Positions 7,674-17,031 of a DNA stretch of 64,000 bases are shown here, piece by piece; within the stretch, counting starts at the first letter, position 1, and each line of letters begins with the position of its first letter. The DNA is from CALABS01 sp050260775. GTDB lineage: Bacteria > Pseudomonadota > Alphaproteobacteria > Rhodospirillales > Magnetospirillaceae. The notes beneath the pieces were generated by a model. That model was not told where the DNA came from. It was given only the letters and a program-made list of their open reading frames with translations, and did not search any database. The position numbers were made by a program, and so were the translations under genes. The stretch lies in contig JBLNCP010000039.1 in assembly GCA_050260775.1 (NCBI GenBank), positions 62,001-126,000 on the forward strand. The letters are read 5' to 3'.

Positions 7674-8206
7674 TCGGACGGGCGGCGATCCGGCGTTCAG
7701 TGCTGGCGGGGGCCTGCCTGGCCCTTCTTGCCCACCCGGCCATGGCCGCCGCCGATTGCCGCTCGGAGATCTCCGCCGCCGCGCGCCGGCATGGCGTCCC
7801 GGAATCCGTCGCCCTTGCCGTGGGCAAGGTGGAATCCTCCCATCACCCGCTGGCCATGAACATCGCCGGCTGGCCGGCGCGGGCCCGGTCGGCCCCCGAC
7901 GGCGTCATCGCCGTCCGCAAGCTCAATTCCGCCGGCATCCGCTCGATCGACGTCGGCTGCATGCAGATCAATCTGAAGCATCACCCCGCGGCGTTCGCCA
8001 GCCTCGACGACGCCTTCGACCCCGCGGCCAACGCCGAGTACGGGGTGAGCTTCCTCAAGCGCCTCTACCAGGAAAAGCGGTCTTGGGGCCGCGCCATCGC
8101 CGCCTACCATTCCGGCGATCCCGCCGAGCAGAGCCTGTATCTGCGCCTGATCCGCGACAGCCTGGTGCGGCTGCCGCCCGAGGTGCGGACCGCCTCCCGC
8201 GACTGA
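7670..8206 (+). CDS. Lytic transglycosylase (SLT domain)
   Basis: 178 residues. The signal peptide (VLAGACLALLAHPAMAAA) is followed by a soluble lytic transglycosylase domain: AARRHGVPESVALAVGKVES with the expected catalytic Glu, GCMQINLKHHP, and AIAAYHSG. This family cleaves peptidoglycan glycan strands to 1,6-anhydro ends. It is translationally coupled to tadD within the Tad locus, so a role in opening the wall for the pilus is likely, as for transglycosylases in type II, III and IV secretion clusters. It converges with tadC 13 bases away. Confidence 0.9.
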   Translation: MIGRAAIRRSVLAGACLALLAHPAMAAADCRSEISAAARRHGVPESVALAVGKVESSHHPLAMNIAGWPARARSAPDGVIAVRKLNSAGIRSIDVGCMQINLKHHPAAFASLDDAFDPAANAEYGVSFLKRLYQEKRSWGRAIAAYHSGDPAEQSLYLRLIRDSLVRLPPEVRTASRD

Positions 8207-8219
8207 CGCGCTTCAGGCT

Positions 8220-9176
8220 TCAGCCGCCGCCGTTCGAGATGCGGATGCCGGCCGGTCCGGTGATGACCGCGAACAGGGCCGGCAGGAAGAAGATGATCAT
8301 CGGCACCGTCAGCTGCGCCGGCAGCGCCGCCGCCTTTTTCTCGGCCGCCGCCATGCGGGTCTCGCGGTTCTCCTGGGCCAGCACCCGCAGGCCGAGGGCG
8401 ACGGGAGTGCCGTACTTCTCGGATTGCAGCAGCGTGGTCGACAGCGACTTCATCGCGGGCATGCCGGTGCGCTCGGCGAGATTCTCGTAGGCCAGCCGCC
8501 GCTCCGGAAGGAAGGCCAACTCGGCGGCGACCAGGCCGAACTCCTCGGCCACCTCCGGGGCTCCGGTGATCATCTCCTCCGTCACCCGATTGAAGGCGGC
8601 CTCGGCCGACAGACCGGCCTCGACGCAGATCACCATCAGATCGAGGGCGTCGGGAAAAGCCTTCTGGATCGCCTGCCGGCGCTTGGTCACCGCGTTGCTC
8701 AGCAGGATCCGCGGCAGATAGAAGCCGAACGCGGCGGCACCGAGGACGACCAGCAGCTTGATGAAGCCCGGCTTGTTCTCCAGCAGCGGGCCGCTGGTAT
8801 AGAGCAGGCTGATCAGCGCAAAGACCACGGGCAGACCGAAGGTGGCGGCCACGAACTTGGCGGGAGCGGCCGGATCGCGCCAACCGGCCATCTGCATCGA
8901 CCGCTTGATCTCGCGCGTGCGGTCGGCCTGCACCAGCTTGAGCTTCTCGACGAGCTCCTCGATCCCGCTCTTCTTCTTTTTCGGCTGCTGACGCGACTTG
9001 GCGCGCATCTGCTCGGCGGTGGCCACCGCCAATTGCCGGCGCCGCTCGGTGACGGCCTTGAGGCGTTCGTCCTGCTTGTCGCGGCGGACCAGGGTCAGGG
9101 CGAGGGCTCCGACGCCGGCCAGCGTGCCGATGGCCATCAGCGCCGTGAAGATCAGCATCGGATCGAAGGCTGGCAT
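8220..9176 (-). CDS. tadC: Tad pilus inner-membrane platform protein TadC
   Basis: 318 residues with a type II secretion F (T2SSF) domain at about 150-280 (AFPDALDLMVICVEAGLSAE, TLLQSEKYGTPVALGLRVLA). Membrane helices lie near residues 7-25, 115-150 and 290-315. With TadB it forms the inner-membrane platform on which the CpaF ATPase drives Flp pilin assembly. Last gene of the long leftward run; 9-base gap to tadB. Confidence 0.92.
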   Translation of the reverse strand: MPAFDPMLIFTALMAIGTLAGVGALALTLVRRDKQDERLKAVTERRRQLAVATAEQMRAKSRQQPKKKKSGIEELVEKLKLVQADRTREIKRSMQMAGWRDPAAPAKFVAATFGLPVVFALISLLYTSGPLLENKPGFIKLLVVLGAAAFGFYLPRILLSNAVTKRRQAIQKAFPDALDLMVICVEAGLSAEAAFNRVTEEMITGAPEVAEEFGLVAAELAFLPERRLAYENLAERTGMPAMKSLSTTLLQSEKYGTPVALGLRVLAQENRETRMAAAEKKAAALPAQLTVPMIIFFLPALFAVITGPAGIRISNGGG

Positions 9177-9185
9177 GGCTGCGGC

Positions 9186-10085
9186 TCACATCTCGAAATT
9201 GATCATCTGGCGCATCACGACGATGCCGGTGCCCATCCACAGCAGGCATCCGCCGACGATCCAGTTGCCGGTGGAGGTGGTGAACAGCAATGCGATGTAG
9301 TCGGGCGCCACCAGGGCCAGGATGCCGGACACCGCGAGCGGCAGCGAGCCGATGATGCCCGCCGACGCCTTGGCCTCGGAGGACATGGCCTGGACCTTGT
9401 CGCGCATGCGCTTGCGCGCGCGAAGCACGTCGGCCAGCTTGCTGAGCGTGTCGGCCAGGTTGCCGCCGGTCTGCTGCTGGATGGCGATGACGATGGCGAA
9501 GAACCGCACCTCCGCGGTGGGGACCCGCTTGGACATGCGAACCAGGCTTTCCTCGACCGTCATGCCGAGACGGATGCCCTCGGTGACCTGGCGAAACTCG
9601 GTCCCGACCGGCTCGGGGATCTCGTTGCCGATCACCTTGATGCACTCGCCGAGCGGCAGGCCCGAGCGGACGCCGCGGATGATGACGTCGAGGGCGTCGG
9701 CAAACAGGGCGGTAAAGCGCTTCAGCCGCCGCGCCGACTTGGACTTCAGCACGAAGCGCGGCACCGCGAGCCCCGCGAACAAGGCGCCCATCAGGCCGAG
9801 CAGCGGCGAAACCATCATGTACATGAGGGCACCGAAACCCAGGCCCGCCGCGGCGCAGATGGCGACGAAGGGGGCCGGCTTCATGCTCATGCCGGCCTGG
9901 GCCAGGGCGTCGCCGAGACGGAACCCCTTCTGGCCCGAGCGCTTGAGCTCGACTTCCTTGAGCTTCTGCTGGATCGCCTTGCGCCGGTCGGCCTCGCTGC
10001 CCCGGTCGCTCTTGGCGATGCGCTCGCCGGCGACGCGGCCGATGACCGTTTCCAGCCTGCGCTTGCGCCGGTTGAGGCCGAACAT
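9186..10085 (-). CDS. tadB: Tad pilus inner-membrane platform protein TadB
   Basis: 299 residues. A hydrophilic N-terminal part is followed by paired helices (FVAICAAAGLGFGALMYM), a T2SSF domain (LFADALDVIIRGVRSGLPLG, IAIQQQTGGNLADTLSKL) and C-terminal helices. Paralogous in fold to TadC and its predicted partner. It starts 3 bases after the cpaF stop. Confidence 0.92.
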   Translation of the reverse strand: MFGLNRRKRRLETVIGRVAGERIAKSDRGSEADRRKAIQQKLKEVELKRSGQKGFRLGDALAQAGMSMKPAPFVAICAAAGLGFGALMYMMVSPLLGLMGALFAGLAVPRFVLKSKSARRLKRFTALFADALDVIIRGVRSGLPLGECIKVIGNEIPEPVGTEFRQVTEGIRLGMTVEESLVRMSKRVPTAEVRFFAIVIAIQQQTGGNLADTLSKLADVLRARKRMRDKVQAMSSEAKASAGIIGSLPLAVSGILALVAPDYIALLFTTSTGNWIVGGCLLWMGTGIVVMRQMINFEM

Positions 10086-10088
10086 GGC

Positions 10089-11519
<1,431 letters not shown>

Positions 11520-11521
11520 CC

Positions 11522-12736
11522 CTAGGCCTTTTCCTTCTTCATCAGCTTGGCCAACTTGGCCTTGAGCGGGGCCAGGGGATCGGACCCGGCCGCCTTCTTC
11601 TTGTTCGCCTGCTTGGTGCCATCCTCCAGCAAGCCATCGGCGAAGGCCAGCAGCGCCGCCATCGCCTTGCCCTTGGCCTGGACGATGGGCCGGCCCTCGG
11701 CAATGGCGGCCATCAGCGGTTCGGGATCGAACGGCGCCACCGCTGCCGGCGCCACCCCGGCCGCTTCGGTGAAATCGGCCGCTCCGTACTCGTTCTTTTT
11801 GGCCGCGCCCACGCCGTTCAGGACCAGCCGCGGCCGCCGTCCGTCGATGCGCCGGCCGGCGACGTCCTCGACGATCATGCGGCTGTTGCGCAGCGACGCG
11901 AGATCGGGGCGGGCCACCACGACGACTTCATCCGATTGGGTGACGACCCGCTCCCAGCCCTCGCCCCAGCCGCGCGGCATGTCCACCACCACCACCTTGG
12001 CCATGGAGCGGGCGAGCGAGACCACGCGCTCGACGGTGTCGGCGTCGAGGGTGCGGGCCTCGCCCAGCGCCCCCGGAGTCGACAGGATGCGGACGCTGCC
12101 CTCGCGCGAGATGAAGCGTTCCAGCATCGCCGCATCGAGGCCGGGATTGGCGAGCGCCGAGGACAGCGGATCGCGGGGATCGGTTCCCATCATCAGGGCC
12201 CCGGTTCCCATGGGCAGGTCGAGGTCCAGCAAGATGGTGTCGCCGAGGCGTTGCGCCAGGCTGAATGCCGCCACGGCCGCCACAGTCGATCCCCCGGCGC
12301 CGCCGACCGCCGGAATGACGGTGACCAGCCGCCCCTTGGGCAGGCCTTCCTCGGCGATGAACAGCCGGGCCATGCAGTCGACGATGTCGGCGGCGGACAC
12401 CTCGCCGCCGAGGTAATCCGCCACGCCCCGCGCCACCATCTCGCGGAACACGGCGATGTTGTCGCGCGGGCCGATCACCACCACGCGGCAGCCCGGCTCG
12501 ACGGAATCGGCCAGGCGCTCCATGCGGTCCCACAGGCCGTCGTCGATCGGGTCGGACACGAACAGGATATCGGGCGAATGATGCTCGGCCAGCCACTGCG
12601 CCGCTGCGAGGACGCCGCCCTGGTGGATCTCGAGATGGCTGCGCGACAGCCTGGGATCCTTCGTGGCGTCCTGGGCGGCACTCGCGAGGGCGTCGGTGTC
12701 GGCGAAGATCAGCGCGTTGACGTTCCTCAGGATCAC
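11522..12736 (-). CDS. cpaE: Tad pilus localisation protein CpaE/TadZ
   Basis: 404 residues from a GTG at 12736 that overlaps the cpaD stop (GTGA). An N-terminal atypical receiver (ALIFADTDALAS, DILFVSDPIDDGLW) is followed by a MinD/ParA-like domain. Its Walker A is deviant, PAVGGAGGSTVAAV, with no Lys in the usual places, as is common in TadZ proteins. Walker B region: VVVVDMPRGWGEG. The C-terminus is Lys-rich. CpaE/TadZ localises the pilus machine, often to a pole. A longer upstream ORF exists but would lie inside cpaD. Confidence 0.9.
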   Translation of the reverse strand: MILRNVNALIFADTDALASAAQDATKDPRLSRSHLEIHQGGVLAAAQWLAEHHSPDILFVSDPIDDGLWDRMERLADSVEPGCRVVVIGPRDNIAVFREMVARGVADYLGGEVSAADIVDCMARLFIAEEGLPKGRLVTVIPAVGGAGGSTVAAVAAFSLAQRLGDTILLDLDLPMGTGALMMGTDPRDPLSSALANPGLDAAMLERFISREGSVRILSTPGALGEARTLDADTVERVVSLARSMAKVVVVDMPRGWGEGWERVVTQSDEVVVVARPDLASLRNSRMIVEDVAGRRIDGRRPRLVLNGVGAAKKNEYGAADFTEAAGVAPAAVAPFDPEPLMAAIAEGRPIVQAKGKAMAALLAFADGLLEDGTKQANKKKAAGSDPLAPLKAKLAKLMKKEKA

Positions 12737-13377
12737 TTGCCGCCTCCCGAGAGCGTGGAGGACGAGGTGCCGGTGTTGGGCAGCACGGCCTTGGACGCCG
12801 GGGACTCGCCCTTGCCGTAGGCCTCGTACACCTTGCCGGCCCGCCCGCCGTCGCGCCCCTGGTTGTGCTGCGGGCCTTCGAGGGTGCGGGGATCGTCGAT
12901 CATCTCGGCCTTGTTGCGCCTGACGGCGCAGCCGAAGGTGTCGGCATTGGCATTGTCGTGGGTGAAGCCTTCGTCGGCGTTCCACAGGTAGCTGCGCAGG
13001 TCCTTGCGCTCGGGCGCCATGCGGCAGCCATCCACCCCCGCCAGGCGGTCGATGCGGATGACCTCGGCCGGCGAGCCTTCGGGAATGACGCGGATGTCGC
13101 GCGGGTCGACGCCGACGCGGGTGAGCGCGATTTTCACCGCGGCGGCGGTCTCCATGGGCGCGGCGACGATGAAGCTCGATCCGTTGTTGGGCCGCTCGCC
13201 GGCGAAAGCCAGCGCCTTCGCGGTCGCGGTGTCGATGTCCATCCCGGCCAGCGACATCTTCACCGATCGTTCCGAAACTCGGTAGGGATGGGCAAGGTCG
13301 GGGTGATAGGCGCCCGGGTCCGAGTTCTGGCAGGCGGCCAGCGCGAGCATCACGGACAGGAGGGCGATGCGTCTCAT
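12733..13377 (-). CDS. cpaD: Tad pilus outer-membrane lipoprotein CpaD
   Basis: 214 residues. A lipoprotein signal peptide has lipobox LAAC (LLSVMLALAACQNSD). The conserved CpaD core follows (TATAKALAFAGERPNNGSSF, then GCxxAPERKDLRSYLWNADE, FGCAVRRNKAEMIDDPRTL). CpaD lipoproteins assist the secretin in the outer membrane. It overlaps cpaC by four bases upstream and cpaE downstream. Confidence 0.9.
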   Translation of the reverse strand: MRRIALLSVMLALAACQNSDPGAYHPDLAHPYRVSERSVKMSLAGMDIDTATAKALAFAGERPNNGSSFIVAAPMETAAAVKIALTRVGVDPRDIRVIPEGSPAEVIRIDRLAGVDGCRMAPERKDLRSYLWNADEGFTHDNANADTFGCAVRRNKAEMIDDPRTLEGPQHNQGRDGGRAGKVYEAYGKGESPASKAVLPNTGTSSSTLSGGGK

Positions 13378-14909
13378 GGCGTCAACTCGTCGATGATGTA
13401 GCCGAACGGGAACGGTTTGACCTCGCGCCGGTTGCCGTCCTGGGCGAAACCGGGCGAGTAGCGCCCCTGCAGCTTGCCGAACAGCCAGGAGTCCAGGTCG
13501 CCGCCGGGGGAGACCGCGTCGTTGGGGATCGCCAGGTTGGCCGCCGCCGTCGGACGCACCAGCGTCGAGGTGACCATGATCACCAGTTCCGTCTGGTTGC
13601 GCCGGAAGCTTTCGGACCGGAACAGCGCCCCCAGGATCGGCACGTCCATGATGAACGGCACGCCGCCGATCCCCGACAGGATGTCGTTCTGCAGCAGGCC
13701 GGCGATCATCAGCGAGCCGCCGTTGGGCATCTCGACGGTGGTGGCGGCCCGGCGCACGCTGAAGGAATCGACGGTGGAAACCCCGGTCAACAGCGGAATC
13801 TGCACCGGGTCGGCCTTGGAGCGGGCGCTGACCTCGGTGGAGACCTTCAGGCTGATGCGCCCGCTGTCGAGGACGATCGGGAGAAACGACAGCGAGATGC
13901 CGAACGGCTTGTACTGGATCTTGATGCCGTCGTTGTCGGAAACCGGGATCGGGTACTCGCCGCCGGCCAGCATGGAGGCCGTCTCGCCCGACACGGCGAC
14001 CAGGTTCGGTTCGGCTAGGTTGCGCACCAGGCCCCGGCTTTCCAGCAGGTCGAGGTTGACGATCAGGTCGTGCAGGCCGGTGAAGCGGAAGGTGCCGGCG
14101 AAGGTGGTCGAGGACAGGCCGATGGCCTTCGTCCGCCCCACCAGATCGAAGTCGGACAGGAACTTGGCGTAGCCCCCCTGCCCGCCGGTGGTGACGCCCA
14201 GCTCCTTCAAGAGGTTGCGCTGGACCTCGGTCACCCTGACCTCGATCAGGACCTGCTGTTCGCGGGTCACCTTGACCAGGTTGACGACATTCTCGTCCTT
14301 TTCCACGAAGCGCCGGGCAACGGCGGCCGCTCGCCCGGTCGCCGCATCGGACCGCGCCGTCCCGGACAGGATGACGTTGGCGCCCTCGGCGGACACCTCG
14401 ATGGATTCGTCGGGGAGAACGGCGCGCAGCGCCCCCTCGATCGCCTCGCGGTCGACGCCGACCACCGCGTCGATGCGGGCGATAACGCGGCCCGAGCCGT
14501 CCATCACGAAGACGTTGGAGCGTCCCGCCTTGCGCCCCATGATGAAGATGCGCCGGCGGGAACTGACGGCCACATCGGCGATCGTCGGATCTCCCACCAC
14601 CACTTCGCGCGCCTCGCCCGGCAGGTCGATGTCGCGCGACTTGCCGACCGGCAGGTCGATGCGGGCGGGAACCTCGATCTGGCCGACGCCACCGGGTGGG
14701 GTCACATGGAGCCGCTTGGCGCCCACGCTGATGTGCCCGGACAATTCCCCGAGCGTCCGCTCGATGTCGTCGAGCACGGCCTGGTCGCCGGCCGCCTTCT
14801 GGGGTGCGGCCGGAACCACCGGCACCGGCGCGTTCTTCGTCACTTCGACGGCACCGGCGGGCAGCGCCAATGCGATGGCGATGATCAGACCGGGCAGAAA
14901 CCGCTTCAT
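13374..14909 (-). CDS. cpaC: Tad pilus secretin CpaC/RcpA
   Basis: 511 residues from the ATG at 14909 (AAGGGG 8 bases upstream); a GTG at 14918 would add three residues. Signal peptide LIIAIALALPAGA, then a pilus-assembly N-domain (VVVGDPTIADVAV), a BON-like domain (GALRAVLPDESIEVSAEGAN), and a C-terminal secretin domain with VEMPNGGSLMIAGLLQNDI and VPILGALFRSESFRRNQTEL. It forms the outer-membrane channel for the Flp pilus. It lies between cpaB (short gap) and cpaD (4-base overlap). Confidence 0.93.
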   Translation of the reverse strand: MKRFLPGLIIAIALALPAGAVEVTKNAPVPVVPAAPQKAAGDQAVLDDIERTLGELSGHISVGAKRLHVTPPGGVGQIEVPARIDLPVGKSRDIDLPGEAREVVVGDPTIADVAVSSRRRIFIMGRKAGRSNVFVMDGSGRVIARIDAVVGVDREAIEGALRAVLPDESIEVSAEGANVILSGTARSDAATGRAAAVARRFVEKDENVVNLVKVTREQQVLIEVRVTEVQRNLLKELGVTTGGQGGYAKFLSDFDLVGRTKAIGLSSTTFAGTFRFTGLHDLIVNLDLLESRGLVRNLAEPNLVAVSGETASMLAGGEYPIPVSDNDGIKIQYKPFGISLSFLPIVLDSGRISLKVSTEVSARSKADPVQIPLLTGVSTVDSFSVRRAATTVEMPNGGSLMIAGLLQNDILSGIGGVPFIMDVPILGALFRSESFRRNQTELVIMVTSTLVRPTAAANLAIPNDAVSPGGDLDSWLFGKLQGRYSPGFAQDGNRREVKPFPFGYIIDELTP

Positions 14910-14922
14910 CCTCTCCACCCCT

Positions 14923-15828
14923 TTACCGCGCCCCCTCGCCGCCCTTGATGATCTTCACGCCGCCGCTTTGGGCGCGGCGCAGAGCCTGGCTGGTGGAGAC
15001 GTCGGTCGCGTACGGAATGCCGCGGCCCTCGTCTTCCGTCCCCTCCGCCATGCTGCGCAAGGCGAGCGACAGCTTGCCCGCCGCCTGGGCGGCCAGGACC
15101 CGTTCGGCCTCGTCCGCCGTGACCTCGATGGCCACCGTCTTGCCGACCATGGCCGCGTCCTCCGGCGTCTCGTCGGAGGGGTCCTTCTCCGGCTTTTTCT
15201 TGGCCTTGGCCTTCTTGGTCGTCGATTTGGCCGAGGACTTGCTCTCCGGCGAGTACTCCTGGTCGACGGCCAGCACCCGCACGCCCGACAGAATGGTCTC
15301 GGCCACGTAGCGGCCGCCGCCGGGCAGGCCGCCCCCGGCCTTGGAAAGGTCCACGGTCAGGATCACGTCGACGAAATCGCCGGGAAGAACGAAGCCCGAG
15401 GCGGTCGACGCGGCGTTGACGGTGATGCCGACCGCCTTCTTGCCCGCCGCGATCATCGCCGGCATCGGTCCGGCCTTGCCCGGGTTGAAGACCGCGGTCG
15501 CCGGCATCGGCTCGCCCATCATGACGGTGCGGCGCAGGGTGCGGCCGGGAAGATGGTCGAGGACGTCCTTGCCGTCCTGCCGGGTGATCACCTGCACCAT
15601 GTTGGCGGTGGCCAGGGGCCAGCGGTCCCAGCGCAGATCATCGCCCTTCAGCAGGTGACCCTGCGGCAGGTCGCGGGCGGCGACCAGCACCTCGATGTCG
15701 CGCTTCAGCTCGTCCTGCTTGCGCGCCGCTTCGCGCGCCGAGTTCTCCAGGACCTTCTTGCCGGCATAGGTGATCCCGCCGGCGGCCACCAGCGATATGG
15801 CGATCAGGATGGAGGTAATGGGCCGCAT
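14923..15828 (-). CDS. cpaB: Flp pilus assembly protein CpaB/RcpC
   Basis: 301 residues. An N-terminal membrane helix (ILIAISLVAAGGITYAGKKV) is followed by a SAF domain (VAARDLPQGHLLKGDDLRWD) and the RcpC/CpaB C-terminal domain (DFVDVILTVDL, SGVRVLAVDQEY). CpaB proteins sit in the periplasm with the secretin. An uncommon basic, then acidic, low-complexity insertion (KKAKAKKKPEKDPSDE) splits the C-terminal domain. First gene of the cpaBCDEF-tadBC run; its promoter should lie in 15829-15955. Confidence 0.9.
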   Translation of the reverse strand: MRPITSILIAISLVAAGGITYAGKKVLENSAREAARKQDELKRDIEVLVAARDLPQGHLLKGDDLRWDRWPLATANMVQVITRQDGKDVLDHLPGRTLRRTVMMGEPMPATAVFNPGKAGPMPAMIAAGKKAVGITVNAASTASGFVLPGDFVDVILTVDLSKAGGGLPGGGRYVAETILSGVRVLAVDQEYSPESKSSAKSTTKKAKAKKKPEKDPSDETPEDAAMVGKTVAIEVTADEAERVLAAQAAGKLSLALRSMAEGTEDEGRGIPYATDVSTSQALRRAQSGGVKIIKGGEGAR

Positions 15829-15955
15829 GTCGCGCGATGATCCCCAACAAGACGTTACGACTAAGCCGTAGAACCGATCGACATGCTACTATAATGGGGC
15901 GAACAGTTTAAGGGGGGATAAAAAGATAAGGAACACTTCCGCCGGAAGGCGAAAT
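15829..15955 (-). other. cpaA-cpaB intergenic region with weak hairpin and A/T-rich segment
   Basis: Leftward, just after cpaA, CTTCC-GGC-GGAAG forms a small hairpin followed by a pyrimidine-rich stretch, at most a weak terminator. Further on, TATAGT on the leftward strand (near 15889-15894) could be a -10 for cpaB, but no convincing -35 was found. Confidence 0.3.
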
Positions 15956-16414
15956 TTACTGGATTTTAAGTAAAAGCTGAGGCAGCGCCCAATCCATGCC
16001 GCCGACGGCGATGGCGACTCCGTATGGAATCTGCACGGCACCGCCCCCGCGGGCCTTCCGCGCGATCAGCATGATCAGCGCGAACACGCCACCGGCCACG
16101 CCGGTCACCAGCATGAAGCGCGGCATCCCCGCGAACCCGGTCCACAGCGCGACCGCCGCGAGCAGCTTGGCATCCCCGCCGCCCCACAGTCCCCGCGCGT
16201 ACGCGATGTAGCCGAGCGCGAGCGCGACGACCCCGGCGACCGCGGCCATCGGCAGCACCGCGACCTGACCTTCCAGCAGACGGACGAGCGGCAAAACCCC
16301 GGCGAGGGCTAGGCAAACCGCGTTGGGGATACGGTAGCAGCGGATGTCATTGATGGCCGCACCGGCGAGCAGGACAAGAAAGACCACAAGGCCGACGGTG
16401 GTGAACAAGGCCAT
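15956..16414 (-). CDS. cpaA: Prepilin peptidase CpaA (A24 family)
   Basis: 152 residues from the ATG at 16414; a longer in-frame start at 16456 would lie inside the flp terminator stem, so it was not used. Several membrane helices. The two catalytic aspartates of A24 aspartic peptidases are visible: AAINDIRCYRIPN and GGGDAKLLAAVALW. It cleaves the Flp prepilin and TadE-like leaders after Gly. It follows flp with a terminator between them, so expression probably relies on read-through or a weak own promoter. A TTG two codons downstream is another possible start. Confidence 0.88.
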   Translation of the reverse strand: MALFTTVGLVVFLVLLAGAAINDIRCYRIPNAVCLALAGVLPLVRLLEGQVAVLPMAAVAGVVALALGYIAYARGLWGGGDAKLLAAVALWTGFAGMPRFMLVTGVAGGVFALIMLIARKARGGGAVQIPYGVAIAVGGMDWALPQLLLKIQ

Positions 16415-16451
16415 TCCCCAAAAAGAAACGGAGGGCCTCGGAAGGCCCTCC
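16415..16451 (-). terminator. Terminator/attenuator between flp and cpaA
   Basis: Leftward, an 8-bp stem GGAGGGCC/GGCCCTCC (16451-16444 with 16437-16430, 6-base loop) is followed by the T-rich run GTTTCTTTTT ending just before the cpaA ATG at 16414. This fits a Rho-independent terminator that would leave flp far more abundant than the downstream machinery. Confidence 0.75.
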
Positions 16452-16466
16452 GCCATGTGATCGACT

Positions 16467-16640
16467 TTACTGAGCGCCTTCCAGGCCGTTCTTGACCTCG
16501 GTGAACTTGGCGAGCAGGTCGGTACCGACGGTGGTCAGGACACCGATGATCACCACGGAGATCAGGCCGGCGATCAGGCCGTATTCGATGGCGGTGGCGC
16601 CGCTGTCGTCACGGATGAACTGGCGGATGCGAGCGAGCAT
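16467..16640 (-). CDS. flp: Flp/Fap-type pilin (major pilin of the Tad pilus)
   Basis: 57 residues from the ATG at 16640, with SD AGGGGAG 8 bases upstream. The leader MLARIRQFIRDDSG is followed by the Flp signature ATAIEYGLIAGLISVVII with the conserved Glu-Tyr; cleavage after the Gly gives a mature pilin of 43 residues. The C-terminal TVGTDLLAKFTEVKNGL is typical. A longer in-frame ATG at 16715 lacks the prepilin context. Transcribed alone to the terminator at 16415-16451. Confidence 0.95.
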   Translation of the reverse strand: MLARIRQFIRDDSGATAIEYGLIAGLISVVIIGVLTTVGTDLLAKFTEVKNGLEGAQ

Positions 16641-17031
16641 GGTAGGAACTCCCCTATGGCTCAGGCCGGGTGGCCTGCATTGACTTTCGAGGTCGGGCGG
16701 ATCGGGTAGAACCAACCCGGTGCCTCTCTCCTCTGGAGAAAACTTCTACCACTTTCGAAGTCGAGGACCAATACGCAATAACCGAAACACCAAAGGTAGG
16801 ATGGACCGAGGAAAGTAAACTTCTGCCGAATGTTTTCCGCTTGCTTTAATCAACATCCCGAAAAATTTTATGAATATACCGCCTCGACAACCGGAGATCG
16901 AACGCGATCCGGCGCCCTGCGCGTTTCTCGCGCGGCCCGTCGCTCCCGGGCCACCGGACGCTAGGCAAGGCAGGCGTTTTTTGCCATAACCCCTGATCTT
17001 CGTTTCGCGCTGGAAGGGATAGGCCCCCGCC
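16641..17031. other. Divergent flp/purB intergenic region
   Basis: 391 bases without a convincing gene. An A/T-rich island at 16841-16880 (TTGCTTTAATCAA, then AAAAATTTTATGAATATA) probably holds the promoters; rightward TTGCTT with a TATGAA-like -10 could serve purB. The AAAGTGGTA motif (16747-16755) and a near-duplicate of its flank lie on the flp side, implying a long flp leader. No hairpin or riboswitch was recognised. Confidence 0.4.
16747..16755 (-). promoter_or_regulatory. Shared AAAGTGGTA motif, copy 2
   Basis: On the flp coding strand, CTTCGAAAGTGGTAGAAG lies about 107 bases before the flp ATG. It matches the 9-mer upstream of the pseudopilin operon (6867-6875) in the same orientation. 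A clear -10 at the right spacing is not visible here, so if functional it may be an operator rather than a -35. Confidence 0.3.

Noticed and set aside
16640..16760. A sigma-54 promoter for flp
   Set aside because: GTGGTAGAAG suggested a -24 GG, but no GC follows at the required spacing.
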